This document shows positions 27,313 through 37,633 of a DNA stretch of 64,000 nucleotides, piece by piece (position 1 is the first letter of the stretch; each line of letters begins with the position of its first letter). The stretch comes from Mycolicibacterium alvei (GTDB lineage: Bacteria > Actinomycetota > Actinomycetes > Mycobacteriales > Mycobacteriaceae): the NCBI RefSeq assembly GCF_010727325.1, contig NZ_AP022565.1:4092001-4156000 (forward strand), read 5' to 3'. The notes beneath the pieces are model-generated. The model was not told the DNA's origin and did not search any database. It worked only from the letters and a program-made list of their open reading frames with translations. A program made the position numbers and the translations under genes.

Positions 27313-28302
27313 ATGAGCAGCGCGTGGGGCAGGCCGGCGGAGGAGCCGGGAGCGGGCTGGGCGGTCGTCGACGTGGAGACCACCGGCTTCCGGCCGGGTC
27401 AGGCGCGCATCGTCAGCGTCGCCGCACTGGCGGTCGGGGACGACGGCAATGTCGAGCGCAGCGTCGCCTCCCTGTTGAACCCGGGCGTGGATCCCGGGCC
27501 GACGCATGTGCACGGGCTGACCACCGAGATGCTGGAAGGCCAGCCGACCTTCGGTGACGTCGTCGACGAGCTGAGCGATGTGCTGAGCGGACGCACTCTG
27601 GTGGCCCACAACGTCGGTTTCGACTACAGCTTCCTGACGGCCGAGGCCGAGCTGGTCGGAGCTGAGCTGCCCATCGACAGCGTGATGTGCACGGTGGAAC
27701 TGGCCCGTCGGCTGGCGCTGGGCACCGAGAACCTGCGCCTGGAGACGTTGGCGGCGCACTGGGGTGTGAGTCAGATGAAGCCCCACGATGCGCTTGACGA
27801 CGCGCTGGTCCTGGCGCAGATCCTGAAACCCACCCTGGCCAGGGCCCGCGACCGCAAGGTGTGGCTGCCGCTGCGGGAGGTGAGTCGCCGGAGGTGGCCC
27901 AACGGCCACATCACCCACGAAGAGCTGCGGCCGTTGAAAGTGCTGGCGTCGCGGCTGCCGTGTGAGTACGCCAACCCGGGCGTCTACGTGCCAGGGCGGC
28001 CGCTCGTGCAGGGTATGCGGGTGGCGCTGTCGGCGGAGGTGGTGCGCACCCACGAAGAGCTGGTGGAGCGCATCCTGCACGCCGGGCTGTCCTACACCGA
28101 CCTGGTGGACCAGCAGACGTCCCTGGTCATCTGTAACGAGCCGACACCCGATCAGGGCAAGGGCTATCAGGCTGCCGAGCTGGGGGTGCCGCTACTCGAC
28201 GACGAGACGTTCATGGGACTGCTGACCCACGTCGTCGGTGGCGCCGATATCGAGGAGTTCTGCGACACCCCCGCAGAGAGCGATCAGTACACGCTCTTCT
28301 GA
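27313..28302 (+). CDS. DEDDh 3'-5' exonuclease (DnaQ-like) with BRCT-like C-terminus
   Basis: The 329-residue protein opens with the Exo I motif AVVDVETTGF (Asp20, Glu22), continues with Exo II (VAHNVGFDYSFL) and Exo III with histidine (KPHDALDDALVLAQIL). From about residue 230 a BRCT-like module appears (GMRVALSAEVVRTHEELVERI, TSLVICNEP, KGYQAAELGVPLLDDETFMGLL). It corresponds to Rv3711c (annotated dnaQ in H37Rv). Proofreading in mycobacteria is mainly done by the DnaE1 PHP domain, so this enzyme more likely serves repair or RNA processing. Confidence 0.9.
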   Translation: MSSAWGRPAEEPGAGWAVVDVETTGFRPGQARIVSVAALAVGDDGNVERSVASLLNPGVDPGPTHVHGLTTEMLEGQPTFGDVVDELSDVLSGRTLVAHNVGFDYSFLTAEAELVGAELPIDSVMCTVELARRLALGTENLRLETLAAHWGVSQMKPHDALDDALVLAQILKPTLARARDRKVWLPLREVSRRRWPNGHITHEELRPLKVLASRLPCEYANPGVYVPGRPLVQGMRVALSAEVVRTHEELVERILHAGLSYTDLVDQQTSLVICNEPTPDQGKGYQAAELGVPLLDDETFMGLLTHVVGGADIEEFCDTPAESDQYTLF

Positions 28303-28336
28303 GGCGTAGTTAGGGGCCGCGCGACCGTGCGGCGCA

Positions 28337-28471
28337 GTGACAACACTGCTCAACGAAAGATTGCTGGACCAGTCGAATGCAGTCACCGCGCATGACTTCG
28401 CCGCCCAGGCCGTCACCTGGTGCACCCGAATTCTCGGGACCGGTACCGGCCTGGGCGGCTCAGCGGTCTAG
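28337..28471 (+). CDS. Small ORF of 44 codons, unknown
   Basis: A GTG at 28337 opens a 44-residue frame (VTTLLNERLLDQSNAV... ending GTGLGGSAV) that stops at 28471, four bases into the convergent SHOCT-protein gene. The second half has the GC-rich third positions of real genes; the first half does not. There is no clear ribosome-binding site. It could be a small protein or the tail of a lost gene in the 166-base gap after the exonuclease gene. Confidence 0.3.
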   Translation: MTTLLNERLLDQSNAVTAHDFAAQAVTWCTRILGTGTGLGGSAV

Positions 28472-28854
28472 CTCAGCGCCTTGGCCTTCAGCCCGTCGAA
28501 CTCGGCCTGGCTGATTGTGCCTGCGTCCAGCAAAGCCTTGGCGTCGGCGATTTCCTGAGCCGGGGACCGGCCCGCTGCCTCACGGATGTAGTTGTCCGTA
28601 TCCTGCTTGGCCGCCAGCGCCGCCGCCTGCGCCCGCTCGGACATGCCCTTACCGCGGGCGATCAGGTAGACCAGCGCGGTCAGCCACGGCAGCGCGATCA
28701 GGAAGATCACCCACACGGCCTTGACCCAGCCCGAGGTCTTGTGGTCACGCCAGAACAGGTCGGTGAGGATCTGGAACAGGACCAGCAGGTAGGCGATCCA
28801 GGCGAAGATGATCAGGAAATGCCAGAGGAAATCCCACGTCGAGCCCCAGTCCAT
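28468..28854 (-). CDS. Small membrane protein with PLDc_N-like and SHOCT domains
   Basis: The 128-residue protein has two membrane segments (FLWHFLIIFAWIAYLLVLFQI, about 10-30, and WVKAVWVIFLIALPWLTALVYLI, about 43-65) in the pattern of the PLDc_N domain, then a soluble linker and a C-terminal SHOCT motif (AQEIADAKALLDAGTISQAEFDGLKAKAL). SHOCT motifs mediate oligomerisation. A ribosome site (AAGGAG) precedes the ATG. Such proteins are widespread in actinobacteria with no known function. Confidence 0.85.
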   Translation of the reverse strand: MDWGSTWDFLWHFLIIFAWIAYLLVLFQILTDLFWRDHKTSGWVKAVWVIFLIALPWLTALVYLIARGKGMSERAQAAALAAKQDTDNYIREAAGRSPAQEIADAKALLDAGTISQAEFDGLKAKALS

Positions 28855-28904
28855 GGACTGCTCCTTGCAGTTGAGGGTGACGCAGTGATCTACGTCAGCT
28901 TCAG

Positions 28905-30788
<1,884 letters not shown>

Positions 30789-30804
<16 letters not shown>

Positions 30805-30830
30805 CGTCCGAGAAGGAGCACCCGCTGCAC
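30789..30830 (-). CDS. leuA leader peptide (13 residues)
   Basis: GTG 30830 opens VQRVLLLGRRDGV and ends at TGA 30789. Three consecutive leucine codons (CTC CTT CTC) precede the codons that form the 5' arm of the attenuator. A TANNNT promoter element ends seven bases before the GTG, so the transcript probably begins with the start codon itself. Ribosome stalling at the leucine codons when Leu-tRNA is scarce should let an antiterminator form. Attenuators at leu genes of actinobacteria are known from comparative genomics. Confidence 0.82.
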
Positions 30831-30837
30831 GCGGTCA

Positions 30838-30865
30838 ACTGTACTCCGCGTCAAACCCAGGCCAA
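30838..30865 (-). promoter_or_regulatory. Promoter of the leuA leader transcript
   Basis: On the minus strand the -10 hexamer TACAGT (30843-30838) fits TANNNT and lies seven bases before GTG 30830. TTGGCC (30865-30860), 16 bases further up, is a possible -35 element. Confidence 0.6.
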
Positions 30866-30890
30866 AACCCGCGGAGGCCATGAGCTTCCC

Positions 30891-32189
30891 TCACAAGCCC
30901 GCCAACTGCGGCAGGGTCAGATGCGCGATCCCGAAGTAGATCATCAGTCCGGTGCCGTCAACGATGGTCGCGATCATCGGCGCGGACACCACGGCCGGGT
31001 CGACCTTCACCTTCTTCAAGGCCAGCGGTAGCACCGACGACACCAGCGACGCCCACATCACGATGGCCGCGACGGTCAGGCACACGGTCAGCGTGACCTC
31101 CGGCCCGACGCCCAACGTCCAGGCCCGCACCATCGCCGCGGCTGCCATGGCGACGGCGATCAGCACGCTCGTCGACATCTCCTTGGTGACGATCGCCGGC
31201 ACGTCGCGGAACCGGATCTGGCCGGTGCCCATCGCGCGAACCAGGGTGGTGGTGATCTGGGTGCCGGTATTGCCGCCTGTTCCGATCAGCAGCGGAATGA
31301 AGAAGGCAAGGGCGACAACGGCTTCCATCTCCTGCTCGAAGGCCCGCAGCACCGTTCCGGTGTAGGCCTCGGCGGCGAAGAGAACCAACAGCCACACGAT
31401 GCGTTTACGCCACAGCAGCCACGGTGAGGCGCGGAGATAGGGCACCTCCAGAGGCTCCGAACCGCCCTGCCGCTCGGCATCCTCGGTCGCCTCCTCCTCG
31501 GCGATCTCCACGGCGTCATCCTCGGTGAGGATGCCCAGCAGTCGTCCTTCGGCGTCGATGACCGGCAGTTCGTCGAGCTTGTGATCGATGAGTGTCATGG
31601 CCGCCTCCTCGACATCGGTCAGCGGCGCGACGGTGCGGACCTCATCGAGCAAGTCGGCCACCGGCCGATCAGCGGCAGTCAGGACGAGATCGCGTAGCCG
31701 CACCGCGCCGAGGAGGACCTTGCCTCCTTCGACGACGTAGACATTCGCCCCGGCCGAGCAGTGCGGCCGGCTCACGGCGTGCTCCCGGATCTGGTCCACC
31801 GCCTGAGCCACGGTTGCCGTCGGCGCCACAGTGACCACGTCCGGTTGCATATGAGCCGCGACCGAATCTTCGGGCCAGATCAGCAGGCTGCGCAATACCT
31901 TGGCGAGGTCGACAGCCATGGTGCCCAACAGCGAGTCGCGCCGGGAGTCGTCGAGCCGCCGCAGGATTTCGGCGGCGCGCGGAGCGTCGAGCACGCTGAG
32001 TAGATCCGCCCCGGTCTGGTTCGGTATCGCCTTGACCACCCTGGCGGCCAGGTCGTCGTCGACGGCCGCGAGTAGTTCGGTGCCGTCACCGTGATCGAGC
32101 AATTCACCTAGCCGGCGGCGGTCGGCGGCCGACAGCCCGGTGATCTGACGCAGGTTGATGGAGTCTCGGCCGATCTCGGTGCTGCTCAT
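30891..32189 (-). CDS. mgtE: MgtE-family magnesium transporter
   Basis: I use ATG 32189 (MSSTEIGRDSINLRQ) with GAGGAGG nine bases upstream; the longer open frame to 32900 crosses the next gene. The 432 residues follow MgtE order: N-terminal superhelical domain (about 1-115), two CBS domains (about 120-245, with DLLDEVRTVAPLTDVEEAAMTLIDHKLDELPVID), then five membrane helices carrying PLLIGTGGNTGTQ, the conserved Mg pathway motif. It is a Mg2+-gated Mg2+ channel. Only 40 bases separate it from the transglycosylase gene, so no long leader with a magnesium riboswitch is present. Confidence 0.93.
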   Translation of the reverse strand: MSSTEIGRDSINLRQITGLSAADRRRLGELLDHGDGTELLAAVDDDLAARVVKAIPNQTGADLLSVLDAPRAAEILRRLDDSRRDSLLGTMAVDLAKVLRSLLIWPEDSVAAHMQPDVVTVAPTATVAQAVDQIREHAVSRPHCSAGANVYVVEGGKVLLGAVRLRDLVLTAADRPVADLLDEVRTVAPLTDVEEAAMTLIDHKLDELPVIDAEGRLLGILTEDDAVEIAEEEATEDAERQGGSEPLEVPYLRASPWLLWRKRIVWLLVLFAAEAYTGTVLRAFEQEMEAVVALAFFIPLLIGTGGNTGTQITTTLVRAMGTGQIRFRDVPAIVTKEMSTSVLIAVAMAAAAMVRAWTLGVGPEVTLTVCLTVAAIVMWASLVSSVLPLALKKVKVDPAVVSAPMIATIVDGTGLMIYFGIAHLTLPQLAGL

Positions 32190-32229
32190 GTGCCTCCTCG
32201 ATATCCCCGCACGGCGTTCCGGGTAAGCG

Positions 32230-33288
32230 TCAGCGCGCACCGCCGGAACGGCCGTTGCCGAACTTGACCTTGGGGGTGGCGGTGCCGGTGTTGTTCCGGG
32301 ACCCGGTACTTGTGCTCGTGTTGGTGGAGCCCGAGCGCGTATCCGAGGATCCCGGCCGGGGTGTCGCTGAACCGGTGTCCCCGTCGCCGTCTCGACGCAC
32401 CGCCTTGTCCGGCGTGGCGGTTTGAGCCGGTCCGTCGCCCGATGCGGCGGGGCCGTCGACCGCGCGGACAGCGACGCTCGACGTCGGCGGCGCGGTGAGC
32501 GGCGGCAGGTTCGCCGGAGCCACACCGGTGGCGTAGGCCTGCGCCCAGCCCAGCACGTTGGCGACGTAGGCCATGGAGTGGTTGTAGCGCAGCACCGCGG
32601 CGGTCCGCTGCAGCTGGTCGCGCAGGTCGGCACCATCGCTGCAGAGGTAGCGGGCCGCGGCCAGGGTGGAATCGAACAGGTTGTGCGGATCGGCCTGACC
32701 GTCGCCGTCACCGTCGGCGCCGTGCAGCAGCCACGTGCTCGGCAGGAACTGCATGGGTCCCAGCGCGCGGGCATAGGTCGTGCCGCCGCCAAAGCTGCCG
32801 GCGACGATGATCTCGTTGCCCGGCAGTGAGCCGTCGAGGGCGGGGCCATAGATGGGACTGCCGGGGTCACCGCGTTCGTCGGCGGCGCCGCCGAACGCAT
32901 GCGTGGACTCGACGTATCCGATCCCGGCGAGCAGGTTCCAGGTCACACCGCAGTCGGGTTGGCTCTGCGCCATCATGGCGTCTGCATGCTGATAGGCCGC
33001 CAGTGCGATCGCGGGGATGTGCACCGCGCCCAGTGCCTGAACATCCGGGGGTGGCGGTGGCCCCGTCGTGGCCGGCGCCACGGCAGTGGGACGCGCCGAC
33101 GGCGCCGCCGAGGCCTGGCCGGTGAGGTCGGGCAACGGCAGAACCGCGGCCACCGGCCGTACCCGGTGCTCCTGGACCAGGCCGACCAGGCTGGGCGCGA
33201 CGGCGACCGCGCTGGTCAACGCCATCCGAACGATCACGGCGAGGCAGGTGGAGGCGTCGCGGAGCGCTTGACGGGCACGGTGGCGCAT
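32230..33288 (-). CDS. Exported lytic murein transglycosylase
   Basis: I use ATG 33288 (MRHRARQALRDAST), 352 residues. A hydrophobic segment (STCLAVIVRMALTSAVAVAPSLVGLV, about 15-40) acts as signal or anchor, followed by a Pro/Ala linker. The transglycosylase domain shows the catalytic Glu in GIGYVESTHAFGG, then ARALGPMQFLPSTWLLHGADGDGDGQADP and RYNHSMAYVANVLGWA, typical of the MltB/SLT_2-like mycobacterial enzymes. The tail is Ser/Thr/Gly-rich and probably disordered. It would cut glycan strands in the wall, releasing anhydro-muropeptides. It reads in the same direction as mgtE. Confidence 0.88.
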   Translation of the reverse strand: MRHRARQALRDASTCLAVIVRMALTSAVAVAPSLVGLVQEHRVRPVAAVLPLPDLTGQASAAPSARPTAVAPATTGPPPPPDVQALGAVHIPAIALAAYQHADAMMAQSQPDCGVTWNLLAGIGYVESTHAFGGAADERGDPGSPIYGPALDGSLPGNEIIVAGSFGGGTTYARALGPMQFLPSTWLLHGADGDGDGQADPHNLFDSTLAAARYLCSDGADLRDQLQRTAAVLRYNHSMAYVANVLGWAQAYATGVAPANLPPLTAPPTSSVAVRAVDGPAASGDGPAQTATPDKAVRRDGDGDTGSATPRPGSSDTRSGSTNTSTSTGSRNNTGTATPKVKFGNGRSGGAR

Positions 33289-33503
33289 GGCACCACAGTG
33301 ACACCCGCGTGGCAGCCTGCCAACTCCCGACGCAACCGGGCCCAATCGCCGCACTTCCCCCGATCGGGGGAATGCGACTTCACCCCGTTGATCGACTGAT
33401 CATCGGACAGACCCGGGGTCGTCCGGGTCGCATTCTTGTCTCAGTGGCGAAACAAACCGCCAAGAAAATCGAAAAGGCATCTGAGACAGAAGGATTCACG
33501 ATC

Positions 33504-33719
33504 ATGACCAAGTTCACCAAGGCCCTGGCCCTGCCCATCCTCTCCGCGGGCGTCTTCGGCGCCGTCACACTCGGCCTGGCCGGCACTGCCGCCGCGCAGG
33601 AACCGCACGGCGCGGGCAACCTCTACAGCCCCGACACCTACGCCACCCCGGCCCCGGGCATGAAGCCTGGCTGGCACAACCACCACGGCCCGCAGCGGAT
33701 CACCAGCATCTACGGGTAG
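33504..33719 (+). CDS. Small secreted protein
   Basis: ATG 33504 opens a 71-residue protein: MTKFTKALALPILSAGVFGA and a cleavage region GTAAAQE near residue 32 form a clear Sec signal peptide. The mature part is about 40 residues, rich in Pro, Gly, His and Tyr (NLYSPDTYATPAPGMKPGWHNHHGPQRI), without cysteines. An AGAAGGA ribosome site lies nine bases upstream. Small secreted proteins of this form are common in mycobacteria; the function is unknown. Confidence 0.75.
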   Translation: MTKFTKALALPILSAGVFGAVTLGLAGTAAAQEPHGAGNLYSPDTYATPAPGMKPGWHNHHGPQRITSIYG

Positions 33720-33828
33720 GGACAGCAGCGCTGACTCACAGCTTGCGAATCAGGGAGGGCGATCACCTGTTGGTGGGCGCCTTCCCTGCTCACCTTGGCA
33801 ATCCGGGGAGATCCACGATGGCCTGCGA

Positions 33829-34146
33829 TTGGATTACGACGACACTCCCTTCGCGCCGCATGATCCTGGTACGCACATCATCCGATTCCAAGCAGACCAA
33901 GAGGCCCCAGGCTCGTACGAAGTACCGCGAAACTCCGACATGGGTGGAAACGGTCGCTACGACTCGTGGAACGATCCCTTCACAGGTAACGGCTTCACCA
34001 AGTCGGGCGATGACGTGATTCCCGAGTACATCGCGAAAGATGTCACCATGCGGGACGGTGCCGAGATGTGGGAGGTCCTTGATGATGGAACACAACGCTT
34101 GGTAGCGGTACTGAAGAACAGAGAATGGGTTCCACAGGGAAACTAA
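33829..34146 (+). CDS. Orphan C-terminal module, possibly a polymorphic-toxin tip (start uncertain)
   Basis: The coding-like frame ends at TAA 34146. Only a TTG (33829, no ribosome site) can start it, yet the frame stays open further left (SGEIHDGLRLDYDDTPFAP), so this looks like the tail of a larger protein that has lost its front. The content (DPGTHIIRFQ, GRYDSWNDPFTGNGFTKSGDDVIPEY, then RDGAEMWEVLDDGTQRLVAVL) is compact and polar, as in C-terminal toxin domains, but I cannot name a family. The next gene starts inside its stop codon, the usual toxin-immunity arrangement. Its DNA is more AT-rich than its neighbours. Confidence 0.45.
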   Translation: MDYDDTPFAPHDPGTHIIRFQADQEAPGSYEVPRNSDMGGNGRYDSWNDPFTGNGFTKSGDDVIPEYIAKDVTMRDGAEMWEVLDDGTQRLVAVLKNREWVPQGN

Positions 34147-34559
34147 TGGTAAATATGCTGGTTTCGGGTCCGTACGCCGAGTATTGCGGCAAGCGATTTC
34201 TCATCCTGTTCAGTGGTGACGACTGGGTCGCGTTGAGAACCGGGCCGGACATGGAAGTCCCGAACGCGCTCGAGCGCGGCGAATCGCGTCCGGGGACCTT
34301 GTACGCCGCGACGTGGGCAAAGGTGGCGACTTCGGCGCTCGATGGGATCGTCGATGTTGAGGTCACCGGAACCCTTGCAGGGCACCGTGTTTCACTGCGG
34401 AATCTGTTGTCCGACGGAAGAATTCGAGTGTGGTTCATCGGGGATCCCGCCGTCGCCGAAGTACTCGGGTTGACGGGTGACCGACACGATGGCTGGACCG
34501 GCTTCTTCAGCCAGACTGACTTCCATGACATCCAAGTAGAGGAGACCCGCCGTGGCTGA
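34146..34559 (+). CDS. Unknown protein, immunity-like position
   Basis: ATG 34146 shares one base with the preceding TAA and opens 137 residues (MVNMLVSGPYAEYCGKRFL...). It is a soluble protein of mixed strands and helices, with no signal peptide, membrane segment or recognised motif; a long predicted loop VPNALERGESRPGTL sits mid-way. The coupling to the upstream module and its size suit an immunity protein, which is inference. The line 34141-34200 is only 48% GC, well below the surroundings. It overlaps the next gene by eight bases. Confidence 0.65.
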   Translation: MVNMLVSGPYAEYCGKRFLILFSGDDWVALRTGPDMEVPNALERGESRPGTLYAATWAKVATSALDGIVDVEVTGTLAGHRVSLRNLLSDGRIRVWFIGDPAVAEVLGLTGDRHDGWTGFFSQTDFHDIQVEETRRG

Positions 34560-35370
34560 CGTCTTGGTTTTGCAGAAGCTGCTCAATGCCTCGGCCGCGT
34601 CGGCCATCGTGCAGAACGGTTCCGACCAGGTGGGTGGTTACGTGAGCGCCGCCTCGGCGGTGGCAGTTCTGCGCACCCCGGCGGATGTGTTGGCCGCGCA
34701 CGGCGTCGAGGGGGCGCCCGAGTTCGTCGATGTTGTGCGGTTCGAACAGCCACGGCTGACGACGTTCGGTGCGCCGACGGCAGAGCAGCGACCGTGGCCG
34801 ACGTTTCCGAACGGTTTCCTGCGGGGCGACTCGCTGGCGCAGGTCTGGATGATGAGTCGGACGCGTTATTCCTATGGTGCCGAGTATTGGCGTATCCGCT
34901 ATGACGGTGAGCAGAAGCGGCTTTCACGTTACGAAGGCGCCGCTCGAGGTTGGGTCGGGGCGCAGCGGTGGCGGCCGCCCAGCCCGATAGTCGGGACTTT
35001 GGCACGGTGGCGAGGCGGCGAATTCTTCGCCGATGTTGTTGGCGGGGATGTGCTGCTGACGAGCATTGCTGATCAGGCCCCATCCGGATTCGAGCTCGTT
35101 CACCCGCGAGTCTGGTCGGCGACCGCCCCGCTGTCGGAGTGTGACGTCTTCGAGCGAGTGTTCACCGCCGAACTCGATGGTGTTCCAGTTCGCTTGCTAC
35201 GCAACGCTGGTGGTCGAGCTGAAGTCCTTTTGCTCACCGACGACCCGGCCGCGGCGGAGCGGGTCGGCGCAGGCCTTGTCGAGTCTGCGGTCTATGAGGT
35301 GGATGTAAACGCGAATCGGCTGGTCCACATGCAGGGTGTCGAGAACCAGTTCGTGCCGACGCGAGGCTGA
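34552..35370 (+). CDS. Unknown 272-residue protein of the same cassette
   Basis: GTG 34552 (VADVLVLQKLLNASAASAIVQ) lies eight bases inside the preceding gene, giving a three-gene coupled unit. The protein is soluble and unrecognised. It contains an aromatic-rich central block (PWPTFPNGFLRGDSLAQVWMMSRTRYSYGAEYWRIRY, cut here into WMMSRTRYSYGAEYWRIRY) and two similar-looking beta-rich halves, with GFELVHPRVWSATAP and VFERVFTAELDGVPVRLL in the second. It could be an accessory or second immunity factor for the toxin-like module. No signal peptide is seen. Confidence 0.65.
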   Translation: MADVLVLQKLLNASAASAIVQNGSDQVGGYVSAASAVAVLRTPADVLAAHGVEGAPEFVDVVRFEQPRLTTFGAPTAEQRPWPTFPNGFLRGDSLAQVWMMSRTRYSYGAEYWRIRYDGEQKRLSRYEGAARGWVGAQRWRPPSPIVGTLARWRGGEFFADVVGGDVLLTSIADQAPSGFELVHPRVWSATAPLSECDVFERVFTAELDGVPVRLLRNAGGRAEVLLLTDDPAAAERVGAGLVESAVYEVDVNANRLVHMQGVENQFVPTRG

Positions 35371-35417
35371 GTCCCGACGCGAGTGAAACCGGGACCTCGA
35401 CAGAGTGGTGCGCCAGC

Positions 35418-35449
35418 GGGTGTTCAACACCTGAACACCCCTGACGGGG
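35418..35449 (+). terminator. Two adjoining hairpins after the three-gene cassette
   Basis: GGGTGTTCA (35418-35426) and TGAACACCC (35432-35440) form a perfect 9-bp stem around ACACC, overlapping a second short stem CCCC-TGAC-GGGG (35438-35449). They lie 48 bases past the cassette stop and are a plausible terminator; the first palindrome could equally be an operator. The rest of 35371-35633 shows only the operator noted at 35612. Confidence 0.5.
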
Positions 35450-35611
35450 AACCATGCAATTGGTCACAGGGGCTGCGACCTGAGCCGATCACTGGGGGTT
35501 GACGACGCCGGGCCGGCTCGTGGTGGTGTTGCGGTGACGTAAACCTCGGCGCCGAACGGCCGTGAGCATCCCGTTACGGAACGTTCACCGATAGAAACGC
35601 CGGAGAAATCC

Positions 35612-35629
35612 GTATACCGGACTGTATAC
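35612..35629 (+). promoter_or_regulatory. Candidate GntR operator before the permease operon
   Basis: GTATAC occurs twice, at 35612-35617 and 35624-35629, with centres 12 bases apart, the second inside the perfect palindrome CTGTATACAG (35622-35631). The site ends three bases before the permease ATG (35634). The operon's third gene encodes a GntR regulator, so autoregulation at this site is likely. Confidence 0.6.
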
Positions 35630-35633
35630 AGCC

Positions 35634-36947
35634 ATGGATACAGCGCACGCCGAACATCATTCGGCGCTTGGTGAGGAGTACGAGAACCAGCCGGTCCCGG
35701 TGACCGCCCGCAAATCGCTTTTCGCGGTGTCGGCGGTGTGGGTGGGGTTCCCGATGATCATGACCTCGGCGGTGTTCGCCGGCATCGTCGTCTACAACCT
35801 CGGCTTCGTCACCGGGATGGCGGCGATCCTCGTCGGCGACCTCATCCTGATGGGTTACGTGGGCACGCTGAGCTACCTGGCCGGGCGCTCCGGCAAGAAC
35901 TTCGCGCTCACCGCGGCGGACACCTTCGGCGCCAAGGGTTTCCGCATCGTGTCGGCGTTCCTGTCCGCGCTGGTGATCGGCTGGTTCGCATTCCAGACCG
36001 GCATGGTGGGCTCGACCCTCAACTTGTCCATGGGGTGGAGCGCGCCGTGGATCACGCTGCTGGCCGGGGCGCTTTTCGTGGCGCTGACGTTCGTCGGCAT
36101 CCGGGCCATCTCGTGGATCGGGGTGGTGGCATCGGCGCTGTTCATCCCGCTCGGCGCGGTCGCCGTGGTGCTGGCCGCGGGGAACGAGGGCATCGGATCG
36201 GCCCTGAGCTATGGCGGCGGAGCCGGGGCGAGTGCGTTCAGCTTCGGTGTCGCGGTGACGATGGTCTTCGCGTGTTTCGCCGATTCGGGCACCATGACAG
36301 CCGATTTCACGCGATGGGCCCGCAATGGCAAGGAAGGTGCGCTGGCGGCGTTCGCCGCATTCCCGGTCGCCTACTTCATCGCACAACTGGCCGGCGCGCT
36401 CGTGGTCGCTCTCGGCGCCGCCGCAGCGCCGGGCACCGCCGGCGGCGATTTCCTGCACGTACTGGTCAGCGTCGGGGGAGTCCTGGTGCCGCTGGCGATC
36501 GTGTTCGTCTTCGTCAACCTGGGCAGCGCATGTGCGCATTGCCTGTACAACGGTGCCGTCGGCTTCGGCAACATCACCAGAAAGAGCATGCGCCAGTTGA
36601 CGATCGTGCTCGGAATCGTCGGCACCGTCGCCGCCGTCGCCGGCATCTGGTCTTACTTCGCGACCTGGCTCAACATCCTCGGAGTGCTGGTACCCCCGAT
36701 CGGCATCGTGCTCATCCTCGACCAGCTGGTGTTCTCCACCAGGCGCACGTCGTCGATCGCCGGGCTCTATTGGAAGCCGTTCGCCGCGTGGGCGACCGGG
36801 GCCGGGGGAGCGCTCCTGACGCACTTCTACGCACCTCAGCTGTCCGATGCGGTGGTGGCGCTGGTGATCGGCGGACTGGCCTTCACCGCGCTGACCTACC
36901 TTCCGGTGCGCGCCGCGCAACCTGTCCTGGCGGGAGAAACCGCGTGA
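35634..36947 (+). CDS. NCS1-family permease (cytosine permease CodB-like)
   Basis: This 437-residue polytopic membrane protein has about twelve hydrophobic segments and the NCS1/CodB signatures near the start ([26 protein letters not shown], quoted in part as [13 protein letters not shown]), DFTRWARN in the sixth-helix region and [17 protein letters not shown]. It should import a small nitrogenous ring or urea-like compound with H+ or Na+. It is the first gene of a three-gene overlapping operon with a biuret-hydrolase-like enzyme and a GntR regulator, so the cargo is probably that enzyme's substrate or a precursor. Confidence 0.88.
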   Translation: MDTAHAEHHSALGEEYENQPVPVTARKSLFAVSAVWVGFPMIMTSAVFAGIVVYNLGFVTGMAAILVGDLILMGYVGTLSYLAGRSGKNFALTAADTFGAKGFRIVSAFLSALVIGWFAFQTGMVGSTLNLSMGWSAPWITLLAGALFVALTFVGIRAISWIGVVASALFIPLGAVAVVLAAGNEGIGSALSYGGGAGASAFSFGVAVTMVFACFADSGTMTADFTRWARNGKEGALAAFAAFPVAYFIAQLAGALVVALGAAAAPGTAGGDFLHVLVSVGGVLVPLAIVFVFVNLGSACAHCLYNGAVGFGNITRKSMRQLTIVLGIVGTVAAVAGIWSYFATWLNILGVLVPPIGIVLILDQLVFSTRRTSSIAGLYWKPFAAWATGAGGALLTHFYAPQLSDAVVALVIGGLAFTALTYLPVRAAQPVLAGETA

Positions 36948-37633
36948 CAGTCACGATCGAGGCGAATCCGTACGTCTGGCCCTATGACGGTGCCATCCCC
37001 GCTCGTCGAACGGCGTTGATCAACATCGACTGGCAGGTCGACTTCTGCGGCAAGGGCGGATACGTCGACACCATGGGCTACGACCTGTCCCTGGTACGTA
37101 CCCCGCTCGGCCCGGCTCAGGAGGTGCTCGCCGCGGCCCGCGCCGCCGGGCTGTTCATCGTCCACACCCGTGAGGGCCACCGCCCCGACCTGTCGGACCT
37201 GCCCGCCAACAAGCGCTGGCGCTCGGCCCAGATCGGCGCCGAAATCGGCTCGGCCGGTCCATGCGGAAGGATCCTCACCCAAGGCGAGCCGGGCTGGCAG
37301 CTGGTACCCGAGATGGCAGCTTTGCCAGGCGAACCCGTCATCGACAAGCCGGGCAAGGGCAGCTTCTACGCGACGGATCTCGACCTGGTGCTACGCAGTC
37401 GCGGCATCACACACATCATCTTGACCGGCATCACCACCGACGTGTGCGTGCACACCACCATGCGCGACGCCAACGACCGTGGCTACGAATGTCTCGTCGT
37501 CTCCGATGCCACCGGAGCCACCGACCACGACAATCACGTTGCGGCGCTGAACATGATCACCATGCAGGGCGGGGTGTTCGGGGCGCACGCCACCAGCTCC
37601 GATGTGGTGGCCGCACTCAAGGAGCTGCAATGA
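36944..37633 (+). CDS. Isochorismatase-fold cysteine hydrolase, biuret-hydrolase-like
   Basis: GTG 36944 overlaps the permease stop (GTGA); 229 residues. The triad of the family is present: Asp29 (INIDWQVDF), Lys138 (DKPGKGSF) and Cys168 ([15 protein letters not shown]). The stretches [29 protein letters not shown] and [14 protein letters not shown] are those I recall from biuret hydrolase (BiuH) of rhizobia, which splits biuret to allophanate and ammonia at the end of triazine breakdown; related enzymes act on ureidoacrylate and similar amides. The assignment to an amide of this type is strong; biuret itself is inferred. Confidence 0.82.
   Translation: MTVTIEANPYVWPYDGAIPARRTALINIDWQVDFCGKGGYVDTMGYDLSLVRTPLGPAQEVLAAARAAGLFIVHTREGHRPDLSDLPANKRWRSAQIGAEIGSAGPCGRILTQGEPGWQLVPEMAALPGEPVIDKPGKGSFYATDLDLVLRSRGITHIILTGITTDVCVHTTMRDANDRGYECLVVSDATGATDHDNHVAALNMITMQGGVFGAHATSSDVVAALKELQ

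Noticed and set aside
32161..32229. Magnesium riboswitch in front of mgtE
   Set aside because: Only 40 bases separate mgtE from the upstream gene, too short for an M-box, and no such pattern was seen.
30891..32900. A 669-codon version of the mgtE gene
   Set aside because: The added front is Arg/Pro/Thr-rich, antisense-like and crosses the transglycosylase gene; ATG 32189 has a strong ribosome site.
35738..37633. A 631-codon open frame on the plus strand
   Set aside because: Its first two-thirds run through the permease gene in another frame with Arg/Gly-rich nonsense; only the part from GTG 36944 is the real hydrolase gene.
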